From Streptomyces sp. CA-210063 (GTDB taxonomy: Bacteria; Actinomycetota; Actinomycetes; Streptomycetales; Streptomycetaceae): a stretch of DNA of 64,000 nucleotides. Every line of letters begins with the position of its first letter. Positions within the stretch are counted from its first letter, which is position 1. Positions 31,003-40,417 of this stretch are shown piece after piece. Position numbers and translations under genes: made by a program. The stretch covers positions 4,030,001-4,094,000 of the forward strand of contig NZ_CP102512.1 of assembly GCF_024612015.1 (NCBI RefSeq), read 5' to 3'. The notes below the pieces were generated by a model. It searched no databases. It saw only the letters and a list, made by a program, of their open reading frames with translations, and was not told the origin of the DNA.

Positions 31003-31728
31003 TCAGACAGCGGCCGGGTCCTCCTCGACGAGGAGGTTGCGGGTGCGGTTCGAGTCGATCGGAATGCCGGGGCCGATCGTGGTGCTGATCGCGGCCTTCT
31101 TGATGTAGCGACCCTTCGCGGCCGACGGCTTCAGACGGAGGATCTCGTCCAGGGCCGCGGCGTAGTTCTCCACCAGCTTGGTGTCGTCGAACGACGTCTT
31201 GCCGATGATGAAGTGCAGGTTCGAGTGCTTGTCGACGCGGAACTCGATCTTGCCGCCCTTGATGTCGTTGACGGCCTTCACGACGTCCGGGGTCACGGTG
31301 CCGGTCTTGGGGTTCGGCATGAGACCACGGGGACCGAGCACGCGGCCGAGGCGGCCGACCTTGCCCATGAGGTCCGGGGTGGCGACGACGGCGTCGAAGT
31401 CCAGACGGCCCTTCGCCACCTCGTCGATCAGTTCGTCGGAGCCGACGATGTCGGCTCCGGCGGCGGTCGCGGCCTCGGCACGGTCACCGGTCGCGAAGAC
31501 CAGGACCCGGGCGGTCTTACCGGTGCCGTGCGGGAGGTTCACGGTGCCACGGACCATCTGGTCGGCCTTGCGCGGGTCGACACCCAGACGGAAGGCGACC
31601 TCGACGGTGCCGTCGAACTTGGACGTGGAGGTCTCCTTGGCGAGACGGACGGCCTCGAGCGGGGCGTACTGCTTGTCCCGGTCGATCTTGGCGTCCGCAG
31701 CGCGGAGAGCCTTGCTGCGCTTGCTCAC
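31003..31728 (-). CDS. rplA: 50S ribosomal protein L1
   Basis: 241 residues from GTG 31728 ([14 protein letters not shown]) with AGGAGC upstream. Carries the L1 segments [35 protein letters not shown] and [12 protein letters not shown]. It binds 23S rRNA at the mobile stalk near the E site. It follows rplK by 106 bases, the usual rplK-rplA pair. Confidence 0.98.
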   Translation of the reverse strand: MSKRSKALRAADAKIDRDKQYAPLEAVRLAKETSTSKFDGTVEVAFRLGVDPRKADQMVRGTVNLPHGTGKTARVLVFATGDRAEAATAAGADIVGSDELIDEVAKGRLDFDAVVATPDLMGKVGRLGRVLGPRGLMPNPKTGTVTPDVVKAVNDIKGGKIEFRVDKHSNLHFIIGKTSFDDTKLVENYAAALDEILRLKPSAAKGRYIKKAAISTTIGPGIPIDSNRTRNLLVEEDPAAV

Positions 31729-31834
31729 AACTGCTCCTGTGTGTTCTGAAAGGAGTCGTGGTACGGGCCGAGCAGGCCCTGCCACGTGCGACCGCTGCTC
31801 GTACGGCGGCCGCATGGTTCTACGAATGCGGTGG

Positions 31835-32269
31835 TCAGCCCTCGACCGTGACGCCCATGGAACGCGCGGTACCGGCGATGATCTTCGCGGCGGCGTCCAG
31901 GTCGTTGGCGTTGAGGTCGGGCAGCTTCGTCGTGGCGATCTCGCGGACCTGCGCCTCGGTGATCTTGGCGACCTTGGTCTTGTGCGGCTCGCCGGAGCCC
32001 TTCTCGATACCCGCGGCCTTGAGGATCATCTTGGCGGCCGGGGGCGTCTTGGTGACGAAGGTGAAGGAGCGGTCCTCGTAGACCGTGATCTCCACCGGGA
32101 TGACCCAACCGCGCTGCGACTCGGTCGCGGCGTTGTAGGCCTTGCAGAACTCCATGATGTTGACGCCGTGCTGACCCAGCGCGGGGCCGACCGGCGGAGC
32201 CGGGTTGGCCGCGCCGGCCTGGATCTGGAGCTTGATGAGCCCCGTGACCTTCTTCTTCTTGGGAGGCAT
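31835..32269 (-). CDS. rplK: 50S ribosomal protein L11
   Basis: 144 residues from ATG 32269 ([19 protein letters not shown]). The proline-rich N-terminal helix region ([20 protein letters not shown]) that contacts thiostrepton is intact. L11 is needed for the stringent response through RelA and for factor binding. It is separated from nusG by a terminator at 32377-32411, so it probably has its own promoter in 32270-32376. Confidence 0.98.
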   Translation of the reverse strand: MPPKKKKVTGLIKLQIQAGAANPAPPVGPALGQHGVNIMEFCKAYNAATESQRGWVIPVEITVYEDRSFTFVTKTPPAAKMILKAAGIEKGSGEPHKTKVAKITEAQVREIATTKLPDLNANDLDAAAKIIAGTARSMGVTVEG

Positions 32270-32376
32270 AGCTCTCCGGGTCCTTTCGATTCGAGTGCGC
32301 CCCCACCCAGGTCGCGTCCCGGATGAAGGCATACCGCACAACGATAACGGGTATAGATGCGCGGCCAAAAACCGAG

Positions 32377-32411
32377 CAGGTCAGACAAGCTGTGAGAGCT
32401 TGCCTGACCTG
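32377..32411 (-). terminator. Intrinsic terminator after nusG
   Basis: A 15-bp stem with one mismatch (CAGGTCAGACAAGCT with AGCTTGCCTGACCTG) is followed on the minus strand by CTCGG and TTTTT, one of the few hairpins here with a U-tract. Confidence 0.85.
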
Positions 32412-32437
32412 GTCGGAAGCGTACGGTCCGAAGAAAC

Positions 32438-33346
32438 TCAGTTCTTCTGGATCTGGTCGAACGACAGCTCGACCGGCGTCTCGCGGCCGAAGATCTCGAC
32501 GAGGCCCTTGACCTTCTTGGAGTCGGCGTTGATCTCGTTGATCGTGGCCTGCAGCGTGGCGAACGGGCCGTCGGTGACGGTGACCGAGTCGCCCACCTCG
32601 AAGTCCAGCACCTGGACCTCGACCTTGCGCTGCGGAGCCGGCTTGCCCTCGGCCTCGGCCGCCTCGCGGGCCGCCTTCTCCTCGGCCTCCGGCGCGAGCA
32701 TCTTCACGATCTCGTCCAGGGTCAGCGGGTACGGGTCGTAGGCGTTGCCCACGAAGCCGGTGACGCCGGGGGTGTTGCGGACGACGCCCCAGGACTCGTT
32801 CGTCAGGTCCATGCGCACCAGCACGTAGCCGGGGAGCTTGTTCTGGCGGATGGTCTTGCGCTCGCCGTTCTTGATCTGCGCGACCTCTTCCTGCGGCACC
32901 TCGGCCTGGAAGATGAAGTCCTCGACGTTCAGCGAGACGGCACGCTGTTCGAGGTTGGTCTTCACGCGGTTCTCGTAACCGGCGTACGTGTGGATGACGT
33001 ACCACTCGCCGGGCAGGCTCCGCAGTTCCTCACGCAGGGCCTCGACGGGGTCGACCGGCTCGGTCTCCTCCTCGACGGCCTCTTCGGCTGCGTCCTCTTC
33101 GTCCGCGACGTCTTCGTCCGCGACGTCTTCATCGGCGACGTCTTCATCGGCGACGTCTTCATCGGCGACGTCTTCATCGGCGACGTCTTCGTCCTCGACG
33201 TGCACGGCCGCTTCCTCGGCCGACTCCCCCGCCTCGGCCTCGGCAGCCTCGAACTCGTCGACCTCGTCCGCTCCCTCGACGATGTCGAGCTCATCATCCA
33301 CGGACTTGTCCGGCTCGATGGCGTCGTTCAGGTTCGGGTCAGACAC
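32438..33346 (-). CDS. nusG: Transcription termination/antitermination factor NusG with long acidic N-terminal extension
   Basis: 302 residues from GTG 33346 ([15 protein letters not shown]), behind GGAAGAAG. Residues 1-115 are acidic and contain six tandem DEDVA units (52-81). The NGN domain begins near [20 protein letters not shown] and the C-terminal KOW domain near [19 protein letters not shown]. Typical NusG is about 180 residues; actinobacterial ones carry acidic extensions, but this repeat is unusually regular. It links RNA polymerase to ribosomes and Rho. It follows secE by 77 bases. Confidence 0.97.
   Translation of the reverse strand: MSDPNLNDAIEPDKSVDDELDIVEGADEVDEFEAAEAEAGESAEEAAVHVEDEDVADEDVADEDVADEDVADEDVADEDVADEEDAAEEAVEEETEPVDPVEALREELRSLPGEWYVIHTYAGYENRVKTNLEQRAVSLNVEDFIFQAEVPQEEVAQIKNGERKTIRQNKLPGYVLVRMDLTNESWGVVRNTPGVTGFVGNAYDPYPLTLDEIVKMLAPEAEEKAAREAAEAEGKPAPQRKVEVQVLDFEVGDSVTVTDGPFATLQATINEINADSKKVKGLVEIFGRETPVELSFDQIQKN
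33104..33193 (-). repeat. 15-bp tandem repeat in nusG
   Basis: Six 15-base units encode DEDVA. Four of the plus-strand copies are identical (GTCTTCATCGGCGAC); the outer ones differ at a few bases. Copy changes would keep the frame. Confidence 0.95.
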
Positions 33347-33423
33347 GTGGCTGCTTCTTCCTGGATACATGGGGGTGGAACACGCGAAAGGGGCGCCAGG
33401 TTACGGCGCCCTTCGCTTTCGGC

Positions 33424-33711
33424 TCAGCCGAAGACGTACTTGGCGGCCTTGTCTAGTCCGAAGTCAATCACAGTAACAAGACCGATCATGATCACGACGA
33501 AGACGATGACCACCGTGGTGTAGGTCGTCAGCTGGGAGCGGGTCGGCCAGACGACCTTCCGTAGCTCCGCGACGATCTGGCGGTAGAAGAGCGCGAGGCG
33601 CTTCAGCGGGCCCTTCTTGGCGCGCTTGCCGCCCTTGCGGGTCTTCTTCTTGTCCTCGGGCACCTCGTCCTGGGCATCAGGCGTGTCGATGGAGCCCACG
33701 GCGTCCGTCAT
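33424..33711 (-). CDS. secE: Preprotein translocase subunit SecE
   Basis: 95 residues with an acidic then lysine-rich N-terminus (KKKTRKGGKRAKKGPLKR), the conserved amphipathic LFYRQIVAELRKVVWPTR and one transmembrane helix (TTYTTVVIVFVVIMIGLV). It clamps SecY in the export channel. It lies between tRNA-Trp and nusG, the conserved actinobacterial order. Confidence 0.97.
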   Translation of the reverse strand: MTDAVGSIDTPDAQDEVPEDKKKTRKGGKRAKKGPLKRLALFYRQIVAELRKVVWPTRSQLTTYTTVVIVFVVIMIGLVTVIDFGLDKAAKYVFG

Positions 33712-33825
33712 TCATCCTCACCTGATTCCGGTCCGGGTCGTGGCCGTGCCGCGCCCGGTCTGAGCCGCACGGCGGAACATTGCTGTACGTACATGCGCAC
33801 ACATCCTGGCGTGAGGAGTGTGTAG

Positions 33826-33898
33826 CAGGGCCGGAGGGACTTGAACCCCCAACCGCTGGTTTTGGAGACCAGTGCTCTACCAATTGAGCTACGACCCT
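33826..33898 (-). tRNA. tRNA-Trp (CCA)
   Basis: A 73-base cloverleaf on the minus strand: acceptor AGGGTCG/CGGCCCT, anticodon loop CTCCAAA giving CCA, T-loop GTTCAAG. No encoded CCA end. It lies upstream of secE and may be cotranscribed with it. Confidence 0.96.
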
Positions 33899-34149
33899 TT
33901 GCGTTTCTCCCCCAACGTACCGCATCCGACCGAGTGCTCGGTGTGCACCTGGTGGGCGCGGCCGGTGAAGGCCAACGAGGAGAGAGCATACGTGGTCCGA
34001 GGCCTGCCGTCGAACAGAAAGCGTCCGTAGGGGCGTTGCTCGTCGAAGATCGACCGCTCCAGGAACCGGATACGGACGGTTGTTCCGTCGCTGTTCAGTC
34101 TGTGAAACCCGCGTGCCCGGCACGTTTCCTGTCTGAAACGATGGGGTCC

Positions 34150-35376
34150 ATGAGCGCTGCAACCCCTCCCACCGAGCGCCGGGTCTCCGCGCGTATCGGC
34201 GCGATCTCCGAGTCCGCCACCCTCGCCGTCGACGCCAAGGCCAAGGCCCTGAAGGCCGCCGGGCGGCCGGTGATCGGCTTCGGCGCCGGCGAGCCCGACT
34301 TCCCGACCCCGGACTACATCGTCGAGGCCGCGGTCGAGGCCTGCAGGAACCCGAAGTACCACCGCTACACGCCGGCGGGCGGTCTGCCCGAGCTGAAGGC
34401 CGCCATCGCCGCGAAGACCCTGCGCGACTCCGGCTACGAGGTCGACCCGTCGCAGGTCCTCGTCACCAACGGCGGCAAGCAGGCCATCTACGAGGCGTTC
34501 GCCGCGATCCTCGACCCGGGCGACGAGGTCATCGTCCCGGCGCCGTACTGGACGACGTACCCGGAGTCGATCCGCCTCGCCGGCGGTGTCCCGGTCGAGG
34601 TCGTCGCCGACGAGACCACCGGTTACCGGGTCTCCGTCGAGCAGCTGGAGGCGGCCCGCACGGAGAAGACGAAGGTCGTCCTGTTCGTCTCCCCGTCCAA
34701 CCCGACCGGCGCGGTCTACAGCGCCGAGGACGCCGAGGCGATCGGCCGCTGGGCCGTCGAGCACGGTCTGTGGGTGCTGACGGACGAGATCTACGAGCAC
34801 CTCGTCTACGGAGACGCGAAGTTCACCTCGCTGCCGGCGATCCTGCCCGAGCTGCGCGACAAGTGCATCGTGGTCAACGGTGTGGCGAAGACGTACGCCA
34901 TGACCGGCTGGCGGGTGGGCTGGATCATCGGCCCGAAGGACGTCGTCAAGGCCGCGACGAACCTGCAGTCGCACGCCACGTCGAACGTGTCGAACGTCGC
35001 CCAGGTCGCCGCCCTCGCCGCCGTCTCCGGCGATCTGACGGCCGTCGCCAAGATGCGCGAGGCTTTCGACCGGCGCCGCAAGACCATCGTGCGGATGCTG
35101 AACGAGATCGACGGCGTCCTCTGCCCGGAGCCCGAGGGCGCGTTCTACGCCTACCCGTCGGTGAAGGAACTGCTCGGCAAGGAGATCCGCGGCAAGCGTC
35201 CGCAGGACACGGTCGAGCTGGCCGCGCTGATCTTGGAGGAGGCCGAGGTCGCGGTCGTCCCCGGCGAGGCGTTCGGCACCCCCGGCTATCTGCGTCTGTC
35301 GTACGCCCTGGGTGACGAGGATCTCGTCGAGGGCGTCTCCCGCGTCCAGAAGCTGCTGGCGGAGGCGACGGACTGA
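34150..35376 (+). CDS. aspC: Pyridoxal phosphate aminotransferase, aspartate aminotransferase type
   Basis: 408 residues from ATG 34150 ([15 protein letters not shown]); an ATG nine bases earlier is possible. Class I aminotransferase features: [50 protein letters not shown] and the PLP lysine in [15 protein letters not shown], plus a C-terminal RLSYA that binds the substrate carboxylate. It would interconvert aspartate and oxaloacetate. It is divergent from tRNA-Trp/secE and ends at a strong hairpin. Confidence 0.93.
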   Translation: MSAATPPTERRVSARIGAISESATLAVDAKAKALKAAGRPVIGFGAGEPDFPTPDYIVEAAVEACRNPKYHRYTPAGGLPELKAAIAAKTLRDSGYEVDPSQVLVTNGGKQAIYEAFAAILDPGDEVIVPAPYWTTYPESIRLAGGVPVEVVADETTGYRVSVEQLEAARTEKTKVVLFVSPSNPTGAVYSAEDAEAIGRWAVEHGLWVLTDEIYEHLVYGDAKFTSLPAILPELRDKCIVVNGVAKTYAMTGWRVGWIIGPKDVVKAATNLQSHATSNVSNVAQVAALAAVSGDLTAVAKMREAFDRRRKTIVRMLNEIDGVLCPEPEGAFYAYPSVKELLGKEIRGKRPQDTVELAALILEEAEVAVVPGEAFGTPGYLRLSYALGDEDLVEGVSRVQKLLAEATD

Positions 35377-35400
35377 GGTCCTGAGCATCCGTACCAGAGC

Positions 35401-35430
35401 GAGGCACCTCCGAAATTTCGGAGGTGCCTC
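35401..35430 (+). terminator. Terminator after aspC
   Basis: A perfect 30-base palindrome (GAGGCACCTCCGAAA and its complement) 24 bases after the aspC stop. Confidence 0.85.
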
Positions 35431-35510
35431 GACCCATTCATGCGTGCGAGCAAGACCACGTTCGTGGATTCCGCTTCCGGGACGGCGCAGACGTACGGCA
35501 GGATCCTTGA

Positions 35511-36551
35511 ATGGAGCGCGTACGTGATCTCTCTGAACTGCCGAAGGCCCATCTGCATCTGCACTTCACCGGGTCGATGCGGCCCACGACCGTGCTGGAA
35601 CTGGCCGACAAGCACGGGGTGCGGCTGCCCGAAGCGCTGACGGAGGCGCTGACCAGCGGGGAGCCGCCGAAGCTGCGGGCGACGGACGAGCGAGGGTGGT
35701 TCCGGTTCCAGCGGCTGTACGACGCGGCGCGCTCGTGTCTGCGGGAGCCCGAGGACATCCAGCGGCTGGTGCGGGAGGCCGCCGAGGAGGATGTGAAGGA
35801 CGGCTCGGGCTGGCTGGAGATCCAGGTGGACCCGACGTCGTACGCGCCCCGGCTGGGCGGGCTGATCCCGGCGCTGGAGGTCATCCTGGACGCGGTCGAC
35901 ACGACCGCGCGGGAGACCGGCCTCGGGATGCGGGTGCTGGTGGCCGCGAACCGGATGAAGCACCCGCTGGACGCGCGCACGCTGGCCCGGCTGGCGGTGC
36001 GGTACGCGGACCGGGGCGTGGTCGGCTTCGGGCTGTCCAACGACGAACGCCGGGGCATGGCGAGAGACTTCGACCGGGCCTTCGCGATCGCGCGCGAGGG
36101 GGGCCTGCTGTCGGCGCCGCACGGCGGTGAGCTGACCGGCGCGTCGTCGGTGCGTGACTGCCTGGACGACCTGCACGCTTCACGGATCGGGCACGGGGTG
36201 CGCGCGGCGGAGGACCCACGTCTGCTGAAGCGGCTCGCGGACCGGGGGATCACCTGTGAGGTCTGCCCGGCCTCGAACGTGGCCCTCGGTGTCTACGAGA
36301 AGCCCCAGGACGTCCCCCTGAGGACTCTGTTCGAGGCCGGTGTGCCGATGGCTCTCGGTGCCGACGACCCGCTGCTCTTCGGCTCCCGGCTGGCGGCCCA
36401 GTACGAGATCGCCCGCCACCACCATGGCTTCACGGACCAGGAGCTGGCGGAGCTGGCCCGGCAGTCGATCCGGGCGTCGGCGGCGCCGGAGAAGGAGCGG
36501 GCGAAGCTGCTGTCCGGGGTGGACGACTGGCTCGCCCGGCCGGCCGGTTAG
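35511..36551 (+). CDS. add: Adenosine deaminase family protein
   Basis: 346 residues, typical for the family. Zinc-site and catalytic motifs are present: AHLHLHFTGS near the N-terminus (His16 and His18), HGGE, RIGHGV and GADDPLLF. Most family members read H-x-H-L-D-G at the first motif; here Phe-Thr replaces Leu-Asp, which may shift specificity. It would hydrolyse the 6-amino group of adenosine or a related nucleoside. Lies between aspC and the convergent murB. Other deaminase substrates cannot be excluded. Confidence 0.85.
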   Translation: MERVRDLSELPKAHLHLHFTGSMRPTTVLELADKHGVRLPEALTEALTSGEPPKLRATDERGWFRFQRLYDAARSCLREPEDIQRLVREAAEEDVKDGSGWLEIQVDPTSYAPRLGGLIPALEVILDAVDTTARETGLGMRVLVAANRMKHPLDARTLARLAVRYADRGVVGFGLSNDERRGMARDFDRAFAIAREGGLLSAPHGGELTGASSVRDCLDDLHASRIGHGVRAAEDPRLLKRLADRGITCEVCPASNVALGVYEKPQDVPLRTLFEAGVPMALGADDPLLFGSRLAAQYEIARHHHGFTDQELAELARQSIRASAAPEKERAKLLSGVDDWLARPAG

Positions 36552-36557
36552 GGCGCC

Positions 36558-37613
36558 CTAGAGGCTGACGCCGACCGTCACCGGCTCGTTGACCAGGGTG
36601 ATGCCGAAGGCGTCGCGGACTCCGGTCACGACCTCGCGGGCCAGCGTGAGCAGGTCCTCGGTGGTGGCCGCGCCCCGGTTGGTGAGGGCCAGGGTGTGCT
36701 TGGTGGAGATACGGGCGGGGCCGGTGCCGTACCCCTTGGTGAAGCCGGCCTTGTCGATCAACCAGGCCGCGGAGGTCTTGGTGTGGCCGTCGCCCGCGGC
36801 GTAGGCGGGCGGGGTGATGTCGTCCCCGAGCCGCTCGCGCACGCGCGCGTGGAACGCGGCGAACTCCTCGTCCGTGAGGATCGGGTTCGTGAAGAACGAT
36901 CCGGCGGACCAGGTGTCGTGGTCCTCGGGGTCGAGCACCATGCCCTTCCCGGCCCGCAGCTTCAGCACGGTCTCGCGGGCCGCGTCGAGGGGCACTCGGT
37001 CACCGGGCTCGACGCCCAGCGCACGGGCCGTCTCGGCGTACTTGATCGGCCCCGACAGCCCGTCCGCGTCCTCCAGTTCGAACCGGACGCGCAGGACGAC
37101 GTACCGCTCGGGCTCGTTCTTGAAGCGGCTGTGCCGGTACGAGAAGGCGCACTCGGCGTTCGGCACGGTGACCGTCTCGTGGGTGAGGCGGTCGTAGGCG
37201 ACGACCTCGGTGATCGTGGTGGCCACCTCCTGCCCGTACGCCCCGACGTTCTGGATCGGCGTCGCGCCCGCGGAGCCCGGGATGCCGGCCAGGCACTCGA
37301 TCCCCGCGAGCCCGGCCTCGACGGTCCGGGCGACCGCGTCGGTCCACACCTCACCGGCGGCCAGCTCCAGCCGCGTCCCGTCGAGCGCGAAGCCCTTCGT
37401 CCCGATGACCAGCGCGGTCCCGGCGAAGCCCTTGTCGCCGATGACGAGATTGGACCCGCCCCCGATGAGCAGGAGCGGCGTACCGGCGTCGTCGGCCTCA
37501 CGGACGGCGGCGATCACCTCGTCGTCGGTCGTCGCGGTGATCAGCCGGTGCGCGGGCCCGCCCAGCCGGAAGGTGGTCAGCGGGGCGAGGGGGGCGTCGT
37601 GGAGTTCCTGCAC
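36558..37613 (-). CDS. murB: UDP-N-acetylenolpyruvoylglucosamine reductase
   Basis: 351 residues from GTG 37613 (MQELHDAPLAPLTTFRLGG); the ribosome site is weak and an upstream extension is possible. FAD and active-site motifs: LLIGGGSNLVIGDKGF, GIECLAGIPGSAGATPIQ, NVGAYGQEV, SYRHSRFK and AGSFFTNPI with the proton-donor serine. It reduces the enolpyruvyl group to the lactyl ether of UDP-MurNAc in peptidoglycan synthesis. It stands apart from other mur genes. Confidence 0.95.
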   Translation of the reverse strand: MQELHDAPLAPLTTFRLGGPAHRLITATTDDEVIAAVREADDAGTPLLLIGGGSNLVIGDKGFAGTALVIGTKGFALDGTRLELAAGEVWTDAVARTVEAGLAGIECLAGIPGSAGATPIQNVGAYGQEVATTITEVVAYDRLTHETVTVPNAECAFSYRHSRFKNEPERYVVLRVRFELEDADGLSGPIKYAETARALGVEPGDRVPLDAARETVLKLRAGKGMVLDPEDHDTWSAGSFFTNPILTDEEFAAFHARVRERLGDDITPPAYAAGDGHTKTSAAWLIDKAGFTKGYGTGPARISTKHTLALTNRGAATTEDLLTLAREVVTGVRDAFGITLVNEPVTVGVSL

Positions 37614-37645
37614 GGGCTCAAGAGTACGAGACGTGATGGGCGAGG

Positions 37646-37670
37646 CCCCGCGCCCCTCAGGGGTGCGGGG
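37646..37670. repeat. Intergenic GC palindrome of a recurring type
   Basis: CCCCGCGCCCCT and AGGGGTGCGGGG pair across one base and are followed by AACTGCGCGACAAGC. Read on the minus strand, the order (TTGTCGCGCAGTTCCCCGC then the stem) is like the element at 63330-63395. It lies between murB and the exporter gene. Confidence 0.75.
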
Positions 37671-37729
37671 AACTGCGCGACAAGCCCCCACCGGCCCGCA
37701 GCCGGACAACGACCGCACGGTCCCGCTGC

Positions 37730-39190
37730 TCAGTGGACCCCGCTGCTCTCAAGCAAGGGTTCCACCTCAGCTTCGGCCTTACGGTCGACCGCCGCGCGCC
37801 TCCGCGTCGGCATGGCCAGCGCCGCGACCCCCGCCAGCGCCACCACCCCCGCCCCCACGACCAGCGCCGGACGCAGCCCGTCCACGAACGTCTGCGCGGT
37901 CTCGTACCCGCCCTGCGCCGAGAAGATCGAGCCCATCACGGCGATACCGAGAGCCCCACCGACCTCACGCAGGGCGTTGTTCGCACCGGAGGCGATCCCC
38001 TGCTCGGCGGGCCGCACGCTGGACATGACCAGGTTGGACGCGGGGGCGAAGAACAGGGCCATACCGATTCCACTGATGATCAGACCGGGCAGCTGGGCGG
38101 CGTAGGAGACATCGGCGGTGACCACGGACGCCAGGTAGCCGAGCCCGGCGGCCTGGAAGAAGAGCCCGGTGGCGACGACCGGTCGGCCGCCGATCCGGTC
38201 GGAGAGGATGCCGGCGATCGGCGCGACGAGCATCGGCATCCCGGTCCAGGGCAGCATCCGCAGCCCCGCCTCGGTGGGCGAGTAGCCGAGGACGCCCTGC
38301 ATGTACTGGCTGAGCAGGAAGATCGAGCCGAACATCCCGAGGAACATCAGCATGCTGGCCGCGTTGATCCCGGCGAAGGCGCGGGAGCGGAACAGGCGCA
38401 TGGGCAGCATGGGGTTCGCGGCCCGGATGCCGTGCAGCACGAAGCCGGCCAGCAGCGCGGTGCCGGCGAACAGGCCGAGGAGGACGAGTCCGCCGGTCCA
38501 GCCGTCGGCGGGCCCGCGGACCAGTCCGTAGACGATGCCGAAGAGGCCGCCGCTGGCCAGCAGGGTGCCGGTGATGTCGAGCGGGGCGCCGGTGCCGTAG
38601 GACTCCTTGAGGCGGAGCCGGGCGAGCGGGAGCAGGGCGAGGCCCAGCGGCACGTTCAGCCAGAAGATCCACTGCCAGGAGATGTGCTCGGTGAGGCTGC
38701 CGCCGATGAACGGGCCGGAGGCGACGGCGAGCCCGTTGACGGCGCCCCAGATGCCGTACGCCATTCCGCGCCTGGCCGCCGGGATCGCGGCCGTGAGCAG
38801 GGTGAGTGTCAACGGCATCATGATCGCGGCGCCGACGCCCTGGACCGCGCGGGCGGCGATCAGCGAGTCGATACCGGGGGCGAGAGCCGCCCCGGCGGAG
38901 GCGGCGGTGAAGACGGTGAGGCCGACGCCGAAGAGCCGTCGTCGCCCGAACCGGTCACCCAGTGCCGCGCCGAACATCAGCAGCACGGCGAAGGTGAGCG
39001 TGTACGCGCTCACCGTCCACTCCAGGTCGTGCAGCCCGCCCCCGAGGTCCTCGCGGATGGAGGGCAGGGCGGTGGTGACGACAAGGTTGTCCAGGGACGC
39101 CATGAATCCGGCGACGCTGGTGATGACGAGGGCCCAGACGGCTCCCCCGCGCTGTATCGGCTCTGCCCGCTGTGCGGTCTCCTGTGACAT
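37730..39190 (-). CDS. DHA2-family (EmrB/QacA) MFS multidrug exporter
   Basis: 486 residues with about 14 hydrophobic helices. Signatures: WTVSAYTLTFAVLLMFGAAL, the motif A GDRFGRRRLF, and MMPLTLTLLTAAIPAARRG of the 14-helix drug/proton antiporters. It lies 97 bases after a TetR gene on the same strand, with its own operator at 39220-39239. Probably exports a toxic compound that is also the inducer of the regulator. Substrate unknown. Confidence 0.92.
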   Translation of the reverse strand: MSQETAQRAEPIQRGGAVWALVITSVAGFMASLDNLVVTTALPSIREDLGGGLHDLEWTVSAYTLTFAVLLMFGAALGDRFGRRRLFGVGLTVFTAASAGAALAPGIDSLIAARAVQGVGAAIMMPLTLTLLTAAIPAARRGMAYGIWGAVNGLAVASGPFIGGSLTEHISWQWIFWLNVPLGLALLPLARLRLKESYGTGAPLDITGTLLASGGLFGIVYGLVRGPADGWTGGLVLLGLFAGTALLAGFVLHGIRAANPMLPMRLFRSRAFAGINAASMLMFLGMFGSIFLLSQYMQGVLGYSPTEAGLRMLPWTGMPMLVAPIAGILSDRIGGRPVVATGLFFQAAGLGYLASVVTADVSYAAQLPGLIISGIGMALFFAPASNLVMSSVRPAEQGIASGANNALREVGGALGIAVMGSIFSAQGGYETAQTFVDGLRPALVVGAGVVALAGVAALAMPTRRRAAVDRKAEAEVEPLLESSGVH

Positions 39191-39219
39191 CGCTCCCCCA
39201 GAGAGTGATCACATTGTCG

Positions 39220-39239
39220 GTTAGTTATTGATGACTAAC
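39220..39239. promoter_or_regulatory. TetR operator before the exporter gene
   Basis: GTTAGT, eight spacer bases, ACTAAC: 30 bases upstream of the exporter start. The same half-sites and spacing occur before the TetR gene at 39866. Confidence 0.8.
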
Positions 39240-39287
39240 TTTCGCGCTCATGAAAAGGCGGCCCCGTCCCCTTTTTCCGCCGCCCGC

Positions 39288-39857
39288 CTACCTCTCCAGC
39301 CGGCCCTTGGCCCGCGCCGACGGATAGAGCCCTTCCCAGACCCGGTGCTCGGGCGGGAACCCCATGGCCATCAGGCAGTTGATGAGCATTCCGTACGCCA
39401 GGAAGGTCGTCGTCTCGTCGACATCGGCACCGAGGGGCAGATGGACGGTGTCCCACAGCCGCATCCAGCCGGCCCGCACCGCCTCACCGAACTCGTGGTC
39501 CCCGGACTGCTCGGCGGCACCCACCGCCACATACATCTGCATCTGCATCATCAGCTGCTCGGGATGCTCGGCGATGACCTTGGTGTACGCGTCCGCCATG
39601 GCATGCAGGGCCTCTTCGCCCGACAGCCCCTCGGAGGCCTCCGCGAACGCGCGGATCGTGTCCTCCACACACCGCTCGGCCGCCGCGAGGAAGATCGCCT
39701 TCTTGCCCGGGAAGAGCCGGAAGAGATACGGCTGCGAGACACCGACGCGCTTGGCGATCGCGTCGGTCGACGTCCCGTGATAGCCACCGCGGGCGAACTC
39801 GCTCGTCGCCGCACGGATGACGCTCTCGCGCCTCTCCTCCGCACTCATCCTGACCAT
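39288..39857 (-). CDS. TetR/AcrR-family repressor
   Basis: 189 residues. The N-terminal helix-turn-helix is at about residues 10-55 (RESVIRAATSEFARGGYHGT, AIAKRVGVSQPYLFRLFPGK). The C-terminal ligand domain is variable. It is encoded directly upstream of the DHA2 exporter. Two identical-type inverted repeats, one before each gene, indicate autoregulation and control of the exporter. Confidence 0.93.
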   Translation of the reverse strand: MVRMSAEERRESVIRAATSEFARGGYHGTSTDAIAKRVGVSQPYLFRLFPGKKAIFLAAAERCVEDTIRAFAEASEGLSGEEALHAMADAYTKVIAEHPEQLMMQMQMYVAVGAAEQSGDHEFGEAVRAGWMRLWDTVHLPLGADVDETTTFLAYGMLINCLMAMGFPPEHRVWEGLYPSARAKGRLER

Positions 39858-39865
39858 GCGAGAAA

Positions 39866-39885
39866 GTTAGTACTCAATCACTAAC
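39866..39885. promoter_or_regulatory. TetR operator before the repressor gene
   Basis: GTTAGT, eight bases, ACTAAC; ends nine bases upstream of the tetR-type start codon and overlaps a possible -10 (TACTAACT on the minus strand). Confidence 0.8.
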
Positions 39886-39916
39886 TAGTCAAGAGATGGC
39901 CTGCCGACCGGCATAC

Positions 39917-39951
39917 GTAAGGGGCGCCCCGCCTTGGAGAACGCCCCTTAC
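39917..39951 (-). terminator. Terminator after the hydroxyacyl dehydratase pair
   Basis: GTAAGGGGCG and CGCCCCTTAC form a 10-bp stem 30 bases after the stop at 39982. Confidence 0.75.
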
Positions 39952-39981
39952 CGCGCTGCGCCGCACTCGTCGCTCGGGCCG

Positions 39982-40410
39982 TCAGGCCAGTCGTACGACC
40001 GCTCGGGACATGCCCAGCACCTTCTGGCCGGCGCTCATCGCCGTCAGGTCCACGCGGACGGTGTTGTCGTCGAGCTTGGCGCCGACCTTGGCGCTGACCG
40101 CGATGGTGGCGCCCTGGTCGTCATTGGGGACGACGACGGGCTTGGTGAAGCGGACGCCGTACTCGACGACGGAGCCCGGGTCACCGGTCCAGTCGGTGAC
40201 GACCCGGATCGCCTCGGCCATGGTGAACATGCCGTGCGCGATGACGTCCGGGAGGCCGACCTCCTTGGCGAACTTCTCGTTCCAGTGGATCGGGTTGAAG
40301 TCGCCGGAGGCACCCGCGTACCGGACGAGGGTGGCGCGGGTCACGCCGAAGGTCTGGGCGGGCAGTTCGGTGCCGACCTCGACGTCGTCGTAGGAGATCT
40401 TCGCGGTCAT
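39982..40410 (-). CDS. MaoC-type (R)-hydroxyacyl dehydratase, HadB-like
   Basis: 142 residues, single hot-dog domain. The hydratase motif is YAGASGDFNPIHWNE, with the catalytic Asp and His, followed by DVIAHGMFTMAE. In mycobacteria the HadB-type protein is catalytic and pairs with a HadA-type partner to dehydrate 3-hydroxyacyl chains in fatty-acid elongation. The partner gene is seven bases upstream, so this is a two-subunit enzyme. Substrate length cannot be told. Confidence 0.88.
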   Translation of the reverse strand: MTAKISYDDVEVGTELPAQTFGVTRATLVRYAGASGDFNPIHWNEKFAKEVGLPDVIAHGMFTMAEAIRVVTDWTGDPGSVVEYGVRFTKPVVVPNDDQGATIAVSAKVGAKLDDNTVRVDLTAMSAGQKVLGMSRAVVRLA

Positions 40411-40417
40411 CGGATCC

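Noticed and set aside
32270..32376. Promoter for rplK
   Set aside because: TTGGCC and TATCGT occur about 16 bases apart in the minus strand, but the fit is too weak to list.
33899..34149. Small gene between tRNA-Trp and aspC
   Set aside because: An open frame runs into aspC, but the region shows no ribosome site or conserved motif and is better read as divergent promoters.
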